A stretch of DNA of 64,000 nucleotides. Origin: Serripes groenlandicus (lineage: Eukaryota > Mollusca > Bivalvia > Cardiida > Cardiidae). The notes below the pieces were generated by a model, which worked only from the letters and a program-made list of their open reading frames with translations, was not told the DNA's origin and searched no databases. Shown piece after piece: positions 1 to 12,385 of this stretch. The stretch spans positions 73,886,014 through 73,950,013 of the forward strand of contig JASEVX010000008.1 of NCBI GenBank assembly GCA_031761405.1. Reading direction: 5' to 3'. Numbering within the stretch: position 1 is the stretch's first letter; each line of letters opens with the position of its first letter. The position numbers and the translations under genes are program-made.

Positions 1-201
1 CTGGGAAGGGTTGATATTTCAGGACACAATATGGTTACTTATCCCTCTTATGGACATGTTCGTCCCTGTGTTCACTAAACCTTTAATATGAAAAAGGCAA
101 AGCCTCGTCACAACAAGGCGGTTTGTGCGATTTTAAACGCCTTTCAAAGAATCTTTGGTATTCTTTTTCGGTAATAGTGTCCATATCCCCTTGTCTGGGG
201 C

Positions 202-330
202 CGAGCCCCGGTATCTCAGTCGGTAGTGACGCAGGCTGTCAATCCAAGGGTTGTGAATTCGAACCCCAGCTCTGTCAACATTCTCTAAACGTCGTTCGTC
301 TTTCAACAATGGACAAACTCTATGTGGAAA
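202..330 (+). repeat. tRNA-derived SINE head, family A
   Basis: An A-box-like stretch (TATCTCAGTCGGTAGTGAC) is followed about 30 bp later by a B-box-like stretch (GAATTCGAACCCC). The copy at 3060-3240 on the other strand shares both boxes and the AACATTCT...ACGT sequence after them, so this is an interspersed family and not a single tRNA gene. The arms do not pair well enough for a working tRNA. Confidence 0.5.
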
Positions 331-954
331 AGCAGCCAGTTGCTTTGAAAGACTGTTGTGTTGAGTACTGCTGTGAGAAAGCCAAGTACACATGTGTATC
401 TGAACTGACCGCCAAAGAATTATTGAAAACGGCATTAAACCCCTATCAATCAACCCTTGGCTAGAGGTAAGTATCTGCCACGACCATGACATTATTTGGT
501 CAGGCTAACACACAAAATGGCGGCGCCTTTCGGACATGGTTAAGAAAGTATAACGCCAAAGCGACAACCTTTATCTTGGACTAAACCTTACAAATGCCAG
601 GTTTTATTGGTCCTCTTTTGGGTTATCGAAAGTCAATCATGCTAGTATTAATTTACTAGCGAACGCCGGGTACCAGACTAAGTCAAGACGCACTAATTTA
701 CTAATAAGTACGCTGGGTATAAGACTACGCTACATTGATGGTTCATGCCAGTGGTTTTAATTTACAATTTGCTAAGCCGGGTACCACAATAGCTCGCTTT
801 ATAACGTCTAGGCAAGTTATCGTATCTGGATATTAGACGGGTGAACTGATTAAAACAAAGACAATTTCAATATCTGCGATCTTTAAAATATAAAGGAATT
901 CACCATCATCCTATATTCTATATATATAAACATCGATGCACCGTCTGACAAATA

Positions 955-1140
955 GACTTGAATTGTTAAATTAGGTTTATTCCAATACATTTAACTGAAA
1001 ACTTGTTGAAAGCGGTGTAAATCACTATACCGACAAGTAAATTTACCTTTATACTATGTCATTGTCGAGTATCATTTGCAAGGTACATTTCATAGCCTAG
1101 TCCTGATTACATAGTCCTGCACCACGAAATTTATACGCGT
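955..1140 (+). repeat. SINE body and tail fragments
   Basis: Holds a degenerate tail (AACTGAAAACTTGTTGAAAG) and the segment CATTTCATAGCCTAGTCCTG, both shared with the better SINE copies at 20028 and 22966. The pieces are out of their usual order, so more than one truncated insertion is likely. Confidence 0.45.
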
Positions 1141-1208
1141 ACTGTCACCCAATCTCATCAAAGTCCATTGCCAAGTCAACAAAAAGGGAAAGAAATGCTG
1201 AATATCAA

Positions 1209-1395
1209 CTTAGTGATGTAGTGGTAGATTTCCGCCTCGGTGCAGGAAGTTTCGGGTTCAATCTCCGGCCGGGTGATACCAAATACTTTAAAAAATACAT
1301 TTATGGCTTGCCCTCCCAGGACACGTCATGATATAACTGAAAATGTGTTGAACGCGGCTTAAAACACCATATAAATTAACAAATAAAGCAAAGGA
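1209..1395 (+). repeat. tRNA-derived SINE
   Basis: The head has an A-box-like GATGTAGTGGTAGA and a B-box-like GGGTTCAATCTCC. The end (ATATAACTGAAAATGTGTTG, then a run ending in CAAATAAAGC) matches the 3' tail of the SINE at 22966-23166. The middle is shortened compared with that copy. Confidence 0.55.
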
Positions 1396-1587
1396 AAATG
1401 CTGCGTTTACTAGCCACCATTATAGATCCTGGTCAGGTGGCGAGATTACGCAGGCTGACTTTGCTCTTTACTGATGGCTGATAGAGATAAAGAAAGTTAA
1501 TAGAACCAAAGTTAAAACGAAATGGTTCAGGTTATGTTAAAAGTGGAAGCATGCTCTTATAGCGACGTTGGTAGAATGGTTGACCTT

Positions 1588-1665
1588 TTCGTAAAGTTAA
1601 GCAACGTTCCTCGCGGTTAGTGCCTGGACGGGTGACCCGCGATTGCTTAACGCCGGTACACGTTA
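1588..1665 (+). repeat. 5S rRNA-derived fragment (SINE3-like or 5S pseudogene)
   Basis: The string GTTAAGCAACG, then GGTTAGTGCCTGGACGGGTGACC a few bases on, follows the internal control region of animal 5S rRNA (A box to C box), with substitutions where the 5S loop would read CGGGCC and ACTTGGATG. Neither the 5' third nor the 3' stem of 5S is recognisable, so it is a pseudogene or the head of a 5S-derived SINE. The identification is from memory of the 5S consensus. Confidence 0.5.
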
Positions 1666-2750
1666 CACTATGGTTTTAATTTACATTTTAATTATAAAAA
1701 AGCTACTCGCATATCAATAGACTGGTTAACTATTCTTAATCTTTTATCGCAAACTCGAACGAGGACCAGTCTAGTGAAGATCTGCTTCGGAAATATGCGA
1801 GAGCTGACGGTAAAATACGGCACATGCGCGATCAAGACGATTAACACGGCGCATGCGCAAGCCCATTGCACCAGTGACAGTTTTTTCACAACCAATATAT
1901 GCTCTGGTGCTGAGGCACCCGCGCAAAATAACAACAGCTTTTTAAGTTATCACTTATCAAGGTATTAGCTGTACATGTACCTAATGCAGATTAGCTGTAT
2001 AATTATCCTTGCATGTCTTTTAATAATCAGAATAAATCTGAATGGGAAATCTAATCACAAACTAGGTCTAATCTCTATATCTGTACTTTGCGTTACAAAG
2101 AGAAGTACATGGCAGCAAAACTTGCACCGGCTACGAAACCTACACTGTATTTGTGGACACTGAACAGAAGTTTAGTCTGGTTCTCCGCGTACTTTATATT
2201 CAAAAAGTGCCTTAACAATAAGGTAGGGTCAAGTAATTCAGACTGGGCAGAAGGTTTGCTTTAAACAATTTTAGTTATAAAAACAGGCGGTATCAAATAT
2301 GGTATGCTAAAGTTAACTCGGTGCGCTGTAATAATGTTGTCATCAGAAAAAGACAAATACTAGCCAGTAGAATGCATCTGTAATTGTTTATTTGTGAAAT
2401 TTCTTTGTGAAACACGCCTCGTATACATTTGAAATTAAAGAGCAGCAAGTAGGGAACATTCAAGCGTTCATTCAAGTCTCAATGTTTTCGTATGTTTGTA
2501 TGCTAGAAAAGAAACCTATATAAAAATGTCACGGAGTCTTTGTTTGTATTGTGTGCTCAAAAAAATGTGTTTCTATGTTTCTATGTTTTGATGCATTTTA
2601 TGTACAAATAAACTGTAAAGAAATTTCAGAAGACTTTGTTTGTATGGTATGCTCAAGAAAGTGCATTTCAATGTTCATTAGTGTTCAAAGAGACTATATT
2701 GAAATTGTCTAACTCATATAATAGAGAACATATATATGTCAATACATTAT
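1666..2750. other. non-coding stretch, no gene seen
   Basis: Only short open frames on both strands, without recognisable domains or splice context. A perfect NRF1-type palindrome (GCGCATGCGC) lies at 1849-1858. Two diverged copies of a 45-bp phrase beginning CTTTGTTTGTAT occur near 2536 and 2634. Confidence 0.5.
1849..1858. promoter_or_regulatory. NRF1-like palindrome
   Basis: GCGCATGCGC matches the core NRF1 binding palindrome. A second partial ATGCGCG lies about 25 bp upstream. No gene start is visible nearby, so a promoter role is only a possibility. Confidence 0.2.
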
Positions 2751-2751
2751 G

Positions 2752-2795
2752 CAGAGTCCATAGTGTTGGTTTTCTCGTGGAACGGCTCATATACA
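2752..2795. repeat. end fragment of the GAGCCGTCCC family
   Basis: GCAGAGTCCATAGTGTTGG followed by TTTTCTCGTGGAACGGCTCA matches the right terminus of the copy at 8432-8700. Only one end of the element is present. Confidence 0.5.
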
Positions 2796-3059
2796 TGTTG
2801 ACTGAGTGTCTTCAAGCGCAATCAAGTGTAGTACACAAGCACGCCTTTTGTTGGAGTTGTTAGAAGATTGTAATCATTCCAATATGCCTATTTTAGAGTT
2901 ATCTCTTTGTTTCATGATTTCTTGTTCAGCAAATTTCTCGATTATTTTCAAATGTATTCATTTCAAACTTAACGTGTTGATAGCTTGTATTCAGCAAATG
3001 CACAGGTGTAAAGTGCACGCTGACTATAATTATAGCATGCGTGTTCATCCCACTTTTAA

Positions 3060-3240
3060 TACGCCCGTTGATAAAGGGGCCGCACTATGGTAACGCCTAC
3101 GACTTTAAGTCTATTGGTGTATGACGCTTGTCACAGTGACTTTTGTCAAACGTCGGAAAGAATGTTGGTCGAGCTGGGGTTCGAACTCACAACCACTGTA
3201 TTGAAGCCCGCCTCGCAACCGACTGAGCTACCGGGCTTGG
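3060..3240 (-). repeat. tRNA-derived SINE, family A, minus strand
   Basis: Read on the minus strand from 3240, the sequence has TAGCTCAGTCGGTTGCGAGG (A box) and GAGTTCGAACCCC (B box), followed by ACATTCTTTCCGACGTTTGA. It is the partner of the copy at 202. Confidence 0.5.
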
Positions 3241-3652
3241 CATATAAAGACAAGACCGCCCGGTCTCCAAGATATATGGAGTCGTCTTTGTGGCGTTATA
3301 TCGGTTTGTTTGTGAAGTCTGTATTATAGTGTTTGATTTAATATGGCAGTCTGAAATACGAGGCGTCTATATTACATAGATCGCATGTTGAATACAAATC
3401 GTATTTAAGGTTACTCTGGGAATTTACTTTATGTATAACTTAATTACCAATTTTAGCAAAACAGCTTATTGAGAAGTGAATATATTGCCGTTCCCTTTTC
3501 AACAAAAATGCAGAGTTAACTGCATGCGTTTGGTTAAAAGAAGAAAGCCGGTAAAGAAAGATACTGTAACATTGTGGGAAAAAAGATAATTTTGGTGAAA
3601 TTCTACAATTTCTTCTTTTCAGATAGTGTCTATCGCTCATGACACATATATA

Positions 3653-3802
3653 GGATCCATCATGAGTTTTCTTTGGAGATCAAGATTTCTTAAATGAGTC
3701 TAGAAAAAGACGGTTATTAACCGAGCCTCTTGGCGAGGTTAATAACTCTTTTTCGAGACGAATTTAAGAAATCTTCTCCAAAGAAAAACGAGTGATGGAT
3801 TC
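3653..3802. mobile_element. foldback (long hairpin) element
   Basis: Two arms of about 66-70 bp (3653-3722 and 3737-3802) are inverted copies with few mismatches and one small indel. The outer ends are GGATCCATCA and TGATGGATTC; the inner ends are GGTTATTAACC and GGTTAATAAC, around a 14-base loop. No open frame lies inside. Confidence 0.75.
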
Positions 3803-4300
3803 TTTTTATCACCTAAACAGTGTGTTTTAATGAAAAATATTGACAACATCAAAACAAAGACCGAATAACATATTCTTCATAAGAACTTGTGATTAACCGC
3901 ATAAAAAAGTAGTCCTCGTCATTTTTGAATAAGAAGAAAAACAACAACAATGTTTTAAACAATTAAGACTCGTTATTTATTCAAAATAACGTATTATTGC
4001 ATTTTTCAATGGGTAAAATTTAACAACTTAACAATAAACATAATAAAGATAAAGGTCAAAATGACGTCATCAGTAGTCGCGTGTATGACGTGTTTTTGTT
4101 ATCACACATGTTGGATATCGTTGTTCCGTGATTTGTTCTCAAATTGAAAATAAGGGTATTTATGTGATAAAATTATATCCTTGATATATCAAAAATGACA
4201 TTTACAATCCTTTCAGTCATACAAGGTAAATTCTTTAATTCACGACAAAGTTGTAGCCGATGAAGATATGCTTTAAAATGCCGAATTAGCTCTTATAGAA
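3803..4300. other. AT-rich non-coding stretch
   Basis: No coding or splice signal seen. One CRE-like AATGACGTCATC lies near 4060, without a gene beside it. Confidence 0.5.
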
Positions 4301-4551
4301 ATCGAGGGCTTAGCGTGAAACAGTTGTAACTAAAATTGGTATTTTTTTTACTAAGGTTAATCACCTCGCCATAAAATCCTGTAATGTATTAAATCATTTT
4401 TCTTGGAAAACTATGGAAATGTAGGTGCCATTGCTCGTTCTGAGCAACGGCACCTAAATTTGCATTGTTTACAAAGGGGTCAAAATTGCCCTTAAACCAG
4501 GGTTTTCAAAATAGATTTTTAGTTACAACCGTTTCACGCCAAGCCCTCGAT
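4301..4551. mobile_element. MITE, CGAGGGCTT family, complete copy
   Basis: Ends are ATCGAGGGCTTAGCGTGAAAC and, inverted, GTTTCACGCCAAGCCCTCGAT. The inverted ends continue inward through GTTGTAACTAAAA and its complement. The centre holds a hairpin, GGTGCCATTGCTC/GAGCAACGGCACC, near 4425-4454. Other copies are at 22078, 44801 and 63822. No coding capacity, so it must rely on a transposase elsewhere. Confidence 0.8.
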
Positions 4552-5935
4552 TTGTTGTTTGTTTTAGTTGTTCTATTTTTGTCTTGTTTTAACCTGTTCC
4601 CATATACTCCTTTTTTCTTCAACAGTGGACTTTGCAAAAATATGAGAAATCTCTTTAAATGAAAGATATTTGTTTAATATTGTTGAAAACATTTTGGCAA
4701 AAGGAGAAATTGCTTATAATGAGCATTTTACTATTTTACCACAAGGTTTTCTTAAGTTGTCTTTTACAGTTGCGTCCATAAATGGGAATACGTTATTGAC
4801 ACATCTGCAATAGATAACCTTTGAAAACTATGCCATAATGCTTTTTTATTTAATAGTTAAACTGTTATATATGGAGATATTTCACATTTTCAATGCAGTG
4901 TAGGAGACTATGTAAAGAAAAATATATATAGTGAAAAGTATCACTAGATAATTTCACGGTTTTAAAACATTGAGTTTCTCAATAATGCTTTGACAAGTAT
5001 GTAATACACACATCTCTTTACCCTTTCCGACAAACAGGGGCTTTCTGACAACTCTGCAGGAGATGAATTTTAAAAATATTATTTTAATTCATTCATCAAA
5101 TATTTTGTTTGTTGAAATTCGTGGTATCGTATCCCGTATCTTGCTCGCTTTTCCGAAATTGTCGTTTTGATCGACGTTTTCAGTGGTTTCAACGAGCGCC
5201 GTACTTCTCACTCGATTGCTCTATCGAATATACTTGTTATATACTCTTTTCTTCAAAATGAACATATATTGGTGTTCATACCATATTTGTCTTTAACTGC
5301 CATATGAATCAATGTTTGATGTTAACAAATGACTTTGTAAATAAAATAGGCCCAAAATTCGATAGATAAATTTCGTCTTAACTGTATGTGACTGAACTAT
5401 TGTTGAAAACATCAGTAAAATCTAATGAAAAAGTTTGTGGTAAAGGATGTATTCAAACTTGAACATAAAGGTTTTTGAGACCTTTTCAGAGCAGACGATC
5501 CTAACATACCTTATCGGGTTACTTCTTATTATAGCACTGGATATTTGTACATTTTATCATTACCGGTTATAACCGCCTATCGTTACGAAGTATTATTATA
5601 CGGTATCTATGCGCAATATCACGTGATTGTTGTTTGTAAAGACTGCATAGTCGTTTGGGCCCGGCATTACGGCTTTGACTTACATACAGTTCGGACGTAT
5701 CTAACATATTATATCACGGGGAAAGAGTGGTGCGCAAAAAGGATAGAAGATTTTATTGGTGAACTTTGAGAATTCGGTAAGTTATAACTTTTGACCTTTA
5801 GTTTGAACATTATATTGTTTTCCTGGTTTATCCAATGATACCGAACCTAACATACTAATTATAATTTTAGGGGAAAAATAGCTTTGCAAACCTTGATGTA
5901 AAGATATGTGATGTGATGTATAGAGAGTAACTGTT
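4552..5935. other. AT-rich non-coding stretch with a MITE scrap
   Basis: No gene recognised. Around 5019-5080, ACCCTTTCCGACAAACAGG and TTTCTGACAACTCTGCAGG match one end of the TTAACCC family. The 74-codon open frame at 5545-5769 has no recognisable motif. Confidence 0.45.
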
Positions 5936-6760
5936 AAGGACATGTTATATCATGTTATATTTAATATTGCGACCCCACTTTCACGTATATGTAAATATAA
6001 ATATATACAATTGGATGGCAGTTAATTGTTAATAAGGACATGTTATATTATGTTATATTTAATGTTGCTTATCATTCGTTGCATTGTATCCCGTTACCTT
6101 TTGTTCGAATACCATTTCGGAAAGGCATCGAACTTGCGACTTCTGCAGTTAACTGTTAAAGAGATGCTACATTTCATATTGCGACTTCACTTTTCACGTA
6201 CAATTTGAAAGGCAGCTAACTTTTAAGACTTCACTTTTTACGCATTTGTAAATATACACAATTGGAAAGTTAGCTAACTTTTAAGACTTCACGTATTTGT
6301 AACTGATATATACAATTGGAAAGGGGCTAAATTTTAAGGAAATGTTACATGTAATATTGCGACTTCCCTTTTCACGTATTTGTAAATATATACATTTGGC
6401 AGGGCAGCTAACTTTTAACACTTCACTTTTCATGTATTTGTAAAATATATACAATTCGAAATGCAGCAAACTGTTAAGGAAATATTTATTTCAGTTTATA
6501 TTGCGACTTCACTTTTCACGTTTTTGTAAATATAAACAAATGAAAAGGGGCTAAATTTTAAGGAAATGTTACATTTAATACTGCGACTCCCCTTTTCACG
6601 TATTTTTAAATATATACATTTGGCAGGACAGCTAACTTTTAAGACTTCACTTTTCATGTATTTGTAAAATATGTATACAATTCGAAATGCAGAGAACTGT
6701 TTAGGAAATGTTTCAGTTTATATTGCGACTTCACTTTTCATGTTTTTGTAAAACATCTTA
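5936..6760 (+). repeat. degenerate tandem repeat
   Basis: Phrases such as GCGACTTCACTTTTCACG, TTTGTAAATATATACAATTGG and CAGCTAACTTTTAAG recur about seven or eight times in the same order. Spacing is irregular, with partial and whole units alternating. No reading frame runs through it. Confidence 0.75.
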
Positions 6761-8431
6761 GTCTAAAATACTTTTATTGAAGAGTATTCTATGTAAATGA
6801 CTTTTACATAATATTTCTTCAACTTGTTTTCACGGGAAAAGGCACACGTTTGCATTTTTGAGCAGTGTAGGTTCGGATCGCCTTTACATCTTATCATAAT
6901 CTATACAATTTGACAAAAACTTCTATTACTCTTGTGTAAGTAATATTTGAACAGAGTAGATATTTAATAGACTGTGCCGATGCACTGGCTGATCTGAATC
7001 TACACTCTTCACAAAATCAGACGTGAACCTTATCGCACGGACGGTCACATATATATGCATGTTCAATCGTACGTGAGATATGTTAATCAATTACTTATAT
7101 GACGCACACTCTCTCCGTTTCCAAGAATGTTATTCAAAACGGTTTTTTTCTCCCCTTTCGTATTTACTGTTAATAAAGTTGACATCATAATATGTAAGGC
7201 TTTGGCGGTATGTACTGCATATACATATAGATTGAGTTAAAAAATAATCCAATTCTGTTATAATTGTTTTGTTTTGAAAAGACACATTGTATATATATAT
7301 ATATTGCCGTGTTCACTTATCTGAATTTTTGAAACTATTTCGATCGAATCTGCCCTTAATGTTTGCCTATCCTAAAAGAAGTTTGTCTATGATGTAGCGG
7401 ATCGCTCACATGAGTATTCATGTTTACAGGACAATACAGTATTCTGATCCATGATATTTATCACATTCTCACAAACAACAAATCTGCAGCATACTTATTT
7501 AATGGTACATTTGTCTTAGACTAATTTGATTGATGTCAGTAGATTTAGTTTTAGAGTAATTTGTTTTAAGAGCCTGGTTGCACTATACGCATATAAATTG
7601 AACCAAGCTCTACCACAGCGGCAATGCTTTTTGACTGATCAAACAATTTCGAAAAACGTTGTTAGGGGGCTTTGTAAAGAGCATTTATATGTTTATGAAC
7701 TAACTTTGAAATAAGCCCCCTAGTTTCAAAAGGTTTAAAGGTTGAACGTATGTGCACTTAATTTAAACAATCCCCATCCCCTAGGGGTTGTGTTTTCTTT
7801 TTAAAAAATTTAACTTGCTAGAACAAAGACTGAGAGGGTTACCACAACCACCCGAAACCTACTTCGAAACCTTATCATTACTTTCACACGTTTGCCTTTT
7901 AAGCATATAGTGATAACAAGCCCCATCCCTAAGGATCATGTGTAATAACGTATCAACATATTTTGATTACTCATGGAAAGAACATTTGAGTAAAGAATAA
8001 TATAGTTAGAGGAAAAAGATTGTTTGCTTTCTCCATTTGTGATACCATGTAAACCATGAGTTCAGTATCGAATCGAATTATTTGAACACTTTCGTACTAG
8101 AAACATTCCTTTGAAGTTTAGTTCACACAGTGTTTTTAGTGGAAACGTTGGTTATCATGTAATGTGTAAGCTGACTGCCACATGGTGATCAAATTAACTC
8201 ATCTTAAGTATCTCGAGCTTAGAAATAAAGGTACAGATAAGTTTCATCATCTGTTATTTTTAACATTTCTCCGTTATATAAAGCAGTCACAACATTAAGG
8301 ATCGAGCGATGTCATTTCTTTACTAATTTATGGGTTCAATAGCGAATTTCATGTCCTCTAAAACGGATTATTCTGTATTTGCTAAGTGTTTCATTATTGG
8401 CCCTTTGTCAGTAGGTGATGCTTTAAATATA
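6761..8431. other. AT-rich non-coding stretch
   Basis: No gene recognised. Contains a (TA)n run near 7290-7304 and an imperfect hairpin near 7661-7722 whose arms are TTAGGGGGCTTTG and AAGCCCCCTAG. Confidence 0.45.
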
Positions 8432-8700
8432 TATGAGCCGTCCCGCGAGAAAATCAACATTATGGAATCTGCGAAATGTATCGACCAGATCAGCCTGTGC
8501 AGTCCGCGCAGACTGATCCAGGCCGATTCATTCCGTCTCAGGTGAATTGAGGTATAGAGTAATGATCCCTGAAACAGAAAATCCACAGGGGGCGAAAAGT
8601 GTCTATCCGGGTAAGCCTGTGCGGCATGCTTATGCTGATCCGGGTCGATACTTTACGCAGAGTCCACAGTGTTAGTTTTCTCCCGGGACCACAATGTTTT
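8432..8700. mobile_element. MITE, GAGCCGTCCC family
   Basis: The left end reads GAGCCGTCCCGCGAGAAAA; the right end reads GTTTTCTCCCGGGACC, inverted relative to it. The interior has two palindromic cassettes: CAGCCTGTGCAGTCCGCGCAG and a second around TGTGCGGCATGCTTATGC. The related copy at 12981 carries these cassettes in the opposite order. Confidence 0.65.
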
Positions 8701-8805
8701 CAACTTTATTTAACAATTAAGCTATCTTTAAGGAGATTTTTCAGGTTTTTGTAACTCTGTTTTCAAAGTCGTCTGCCACATATTTGTTGTATGTGGGAAA
8801 GGGTT
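8701..8805. repeat. TTAACCC family, half copy
   Basis: Runs from TTTTCAACTTTATTTAACAA to TGTATGTGGGAAAGGGTTAA, which is one half and one terminus of the family described at 47741. Confidence 0.6.
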
Positions 8806-10562
8806 AAGCATGTAAAGCGATGTACTGGTACGATAATTTAAATGGTAGGTGGGCTGACTACCGAGATATAACTAACATACTGTACATAAGGACGGTGTAC
8901 CTATTTTCATTAATTAAACACAATCTAAATGGACCAGCGTCTGTTTTCCAACACTAATTCTGTTACAGATCTATACTGATTTAAGTGGTAAGCAGATAGC
9001 AAACAGAACACGAACATCGATTTTCGAGATTTTTTAATAGACCAAAGCTCCGATACACATATATGTAATCTAATCTTTGATTTCCCTTTTCACCATACGG
9101 CCATTCAAGAAATATATGATTTCCCTCAAACAAATAATGATTAAATATAAAAAGTGTTCAATCTGAAGCGTTATTTATAACGGTGACTTCTCTCTTTGCC
9201 ACTTGTTATTTTTAAGATAAGATTTTATGGGTGAAAATGGTAGGCAATGTGAGACTAGGCTCAAATTCCACCAAACATACTTAGCGCTATTTAAGACTTT
9301 TAAAAATACTTAAAAGCAAATTTCATCATTATAGTTTTTTCGAAATCTTTGTAAAACATGAATGGTGGAATGTTTAAGTAATTTAATAAGTTCATATAAA
9401 TCGTTACCTTGTTAAGAAATGAAATTGTTAAAATAATTACTCAACGCTAAGTAAGTTTTCTGGAATTGGATCCAGGTCAACAATCGTGAATTAGCCAGGG
9501 GCTAGGCTTTGTCAAATGTGAGCTCTCCTTATTAGATATTAATGGCCAGCCTTCTGGACACTTTTTGGACCTTGTGCATTTGGGCCGCTCCATGAGAAAT
9601 CAGTGATAGTTACATCGCATATGAAATGACGTAATCATCGCTCAAGTGTGACGTACTTTAGCATATTTACACGGAGTTTGATCATGTTTATAAACGTAGT
9701 GTGCATCAATAAAATGAAGAGCCACATACTGTTACAAGCAGGTTCATCTCTCCTTATTAATTAATCCAAAAGAAGTGTTCAACTTTTCTAACATTTACAA
9801 GCGCTTAAGCTTAGTTAGACGTATCGTAACAAGGTCAGGCAAACTCAAAAATTGTCAAACATGCATGCTTGAATACTTGTTTGCATATTTTCCTTATTGC
9901 TTTATCAAATACAATACGTTTCATGAATACACTTACATTTAGAAATGAAATGCGCATCTTTCTATATGCTTCAGATACAATAATTGAGAAAAGCCCCTAA
10001 TTAACACATCATTTTACTGGCCATTTTCCATGAACAAATGAAGATGAAGTGTAACACAAATTTTCGACGAAAACTACAAAACAGCCTTAAAAACGTAAAT
10101 TATCTTTGATTTAGCGTAAAAATTACGTCTGTTTCCTCGGCAGACTACAGGAAGGATTTGGCGACATTTTCAACCATTTACAGTCGAATTAAACAACATA
10201 AAGAGAGAAAATAAAATTTGTGACACTTACATTTTTTATGACAAAAATACGTTACCAGTGTAACTGATATATTATCTCATACCGATTAATTTATTCCCAG
10301 AAACCCTGAGTCACCATGCAATGAAAACAAAGACAACTTACACTTGTTTGTCGCTGTTTGCGTGTATTGCATATATATATATATATATATGAAATGAATA
10401 TGTATCTGTTATCTAAATCTTAAATCGAAACTTATGACGAAATTGTTTATATTTCAATCCGGATATAACTGCGACTTAAAACAAGTAATTACTACGTTTA
10501 CGTTATCTTTACTTGATTCTCAAATGAACGTCAAGTTCACGTCATTTTAAATAAGCATTAAA
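8806..10562. other. AT-rich non-coding stretch
   Basis: No open frame above background, no tRNA-like boxes and no inverted-repeat ends seen. A (TA)n run lies at about 10370-10390. Confidence 0.45.
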
Positions 10563-11155
10563 CCAACCTGGTATTGCACGAATTTTGTCCCCACAATGCA
10601 ACGCAATTCGTCGTGCCAATCATTAAAGATGAAATTTTCAAAAATTCGGCAAGCATTAATTTTCGTACGATGTGCATAAACCATGCGTGTTCACTGCGCG
10701 AACTCGGCGCTAACACTGCCGACGGTGCGTATCAATGCGTGTCAATGCGTGAACACTGCGTGTCAATGCGTGAACACTGCGCGAAGTCGGCGCGAACACT
10801 GCCGAAGGTGCGTGTCAATGCGTGCAATCGTCCACAGCGGGTCGAGGAATGATGTTAGGTGTGAAACTACACGCTATATATATACCGTGCCGCCAAGCGG
10901 GACAAAGCGTGACAATGCGCGAACAATACTTAACCTATGCGTAAACAAGTAGTGCCATTTCGTGTCAATGTGTGCCAATGCGGCCCATCCTTGTCCGCGC
11001 ATTGCGTAGACAGTGCGTAAGTTATGCGTGTACAGTGCGCGAACAGGCCGCAAACACGGCTTCACGCTCCGCTGCGTAGCACCGATATGGCACGCCTTGC
11101 CACGACGCTTTGCGTGGCATTGCGGGGACAAAATTCGTGCCAGTGTCAGGGTGGC
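10563..11155. mobile_element. GC-rich inverted-repeat element, about 593 bp
   Basis: The left end (10563-10599) contains GCACGAATTTTGTCCCC; the right end (11112-11155) contains GGGGACAAAATTCGTGC, its exact inverse. Similarity continues on both sides for about 35 bp. The interior is much more GC- and CpG-rich than the surroundings and built from short words such as TGCGTGTCAATGCGTG, AACACTGCGCGAA and their complements. No transposase is encoded. A target duplication could not be fixed. Confidence 0.7.
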
Positions 11156-11949
11156 TTACACTTTTTAGCCTCACCTTGTGACGTTACGTCTTATTAGATA
11201 TATACTATATCGATATCTATCTACATGTATTTTGTTCTAATTCCTTCTTTCAATGATCCAACAAGATTTAGTGTATGCTTTTAGACTTAACAAGTTGTCT
11301 CTGAGATTGTTTTAAACTATTGATAGATACGCATTTCCGTGCATTATTTTTTCTTTCCATTTTGTCTCGATGTAATATATTGTGTTTAGAATCCGTGTCT
11401 CTCTGAAATTAATTGTGACACAAACGATATTCGCATTCTGCAGTATTCATGTACCTGTTCATCCCTCTATAAGATTTCAATCAAAATGTGTTTACGTTGT
11501 AATGGTGTAATACAATGCTGTATGGATAAAATGTATCTGCATCTGCGAAACGTAAATTGAAAAGTAATATATATATGTATATAACCGACCAAAATGTTAT
11601 GAAACTCTAGTCAAAGAATAATACATGAATATGAAATAATTCCGTTTGAATCGGTCGAAATTGCGGATTCAACGCAATGCTTTATGTGTCAGTAGATATT
11701 CAACTAATAGATGTATAACTGAGCTGAGATTTTTGAAAACCAACCAAAGTGCTGTACGAATAGTTAAGAAACAGATCAGTCTGCACATGTTTGCAATTTA
11801 ATATGCATTTATGTGTTTAGGTAACAAAAGCTGTCATACTACCTCTGACTAACAGTATACACCGGGATCATATTGGATAGATGTGCAGGACAATCTACAC
11901 TCGTCCAAAAATAATCTTGACAGTATCTAGAGCTCAATTATATCCCTTA
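11156..11949. other. AT-rich non-coding stretch
   Basis: Nothing recognised apart from short AT runs; the first partial unit of the following tandem array may start near 11940. Confidence 0.4.
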
Positions 11950-12385
11950 CATTACAGACCGAATACAGTTTTACAGTGGTGTACTATAGCTACGTTATGT
12001 ACATTACAGACCGAAAACAGTTTTACAGTGATGTACTATAGATACGTTTTGTACATTACATACCGAATTCAGTTTTACAGTGGTGTACTATAATAGCTAC
12101 GTTATGTACATTACAGACCGAATACAGTTTTACAGTGGTGTACTATAGCTCGTTATGTACATTACAGACCGAATATAGTTTTACAGTGGTATACTATAGC
12201 TACGTTATGTACATTATAGACCGAATACAGTTTTACAGTGGTGTACTATAGCTACGTTATGTACATTACAGACCGAATACAGTTTTATAGTGGTGTACTA
12301 TTGCTCGTTATGTACATTACAGACCGAATACAGTTTTACAGTGGTGTTTTACAGTGGTGTACTATAGCTACGTTATGTACATTAC
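11950..12385 (+). repeat. minisatellite, about 52-bp unit, about 8 copies
   Basis: Units read ACATTACAGACCGAATACAG then TTTTACAGTGGTGTACTATAG then CTACGTTATGT, with small indels (unit 49-58 bp). The open frames over it are a by-product of repetition. Confidence 0.9.

Noticed and set aside
1692..1968. Opposing open frames of 80 and 64 codons
   Set aside because: No domain, no splice context; the segment is only notable for its NRF1-like palindrome.
10574..11131. Cys/Arg-rich open frames
   Set aside because: Overlapping frames on both strands in a GC-rich word repeat between inverted ends.
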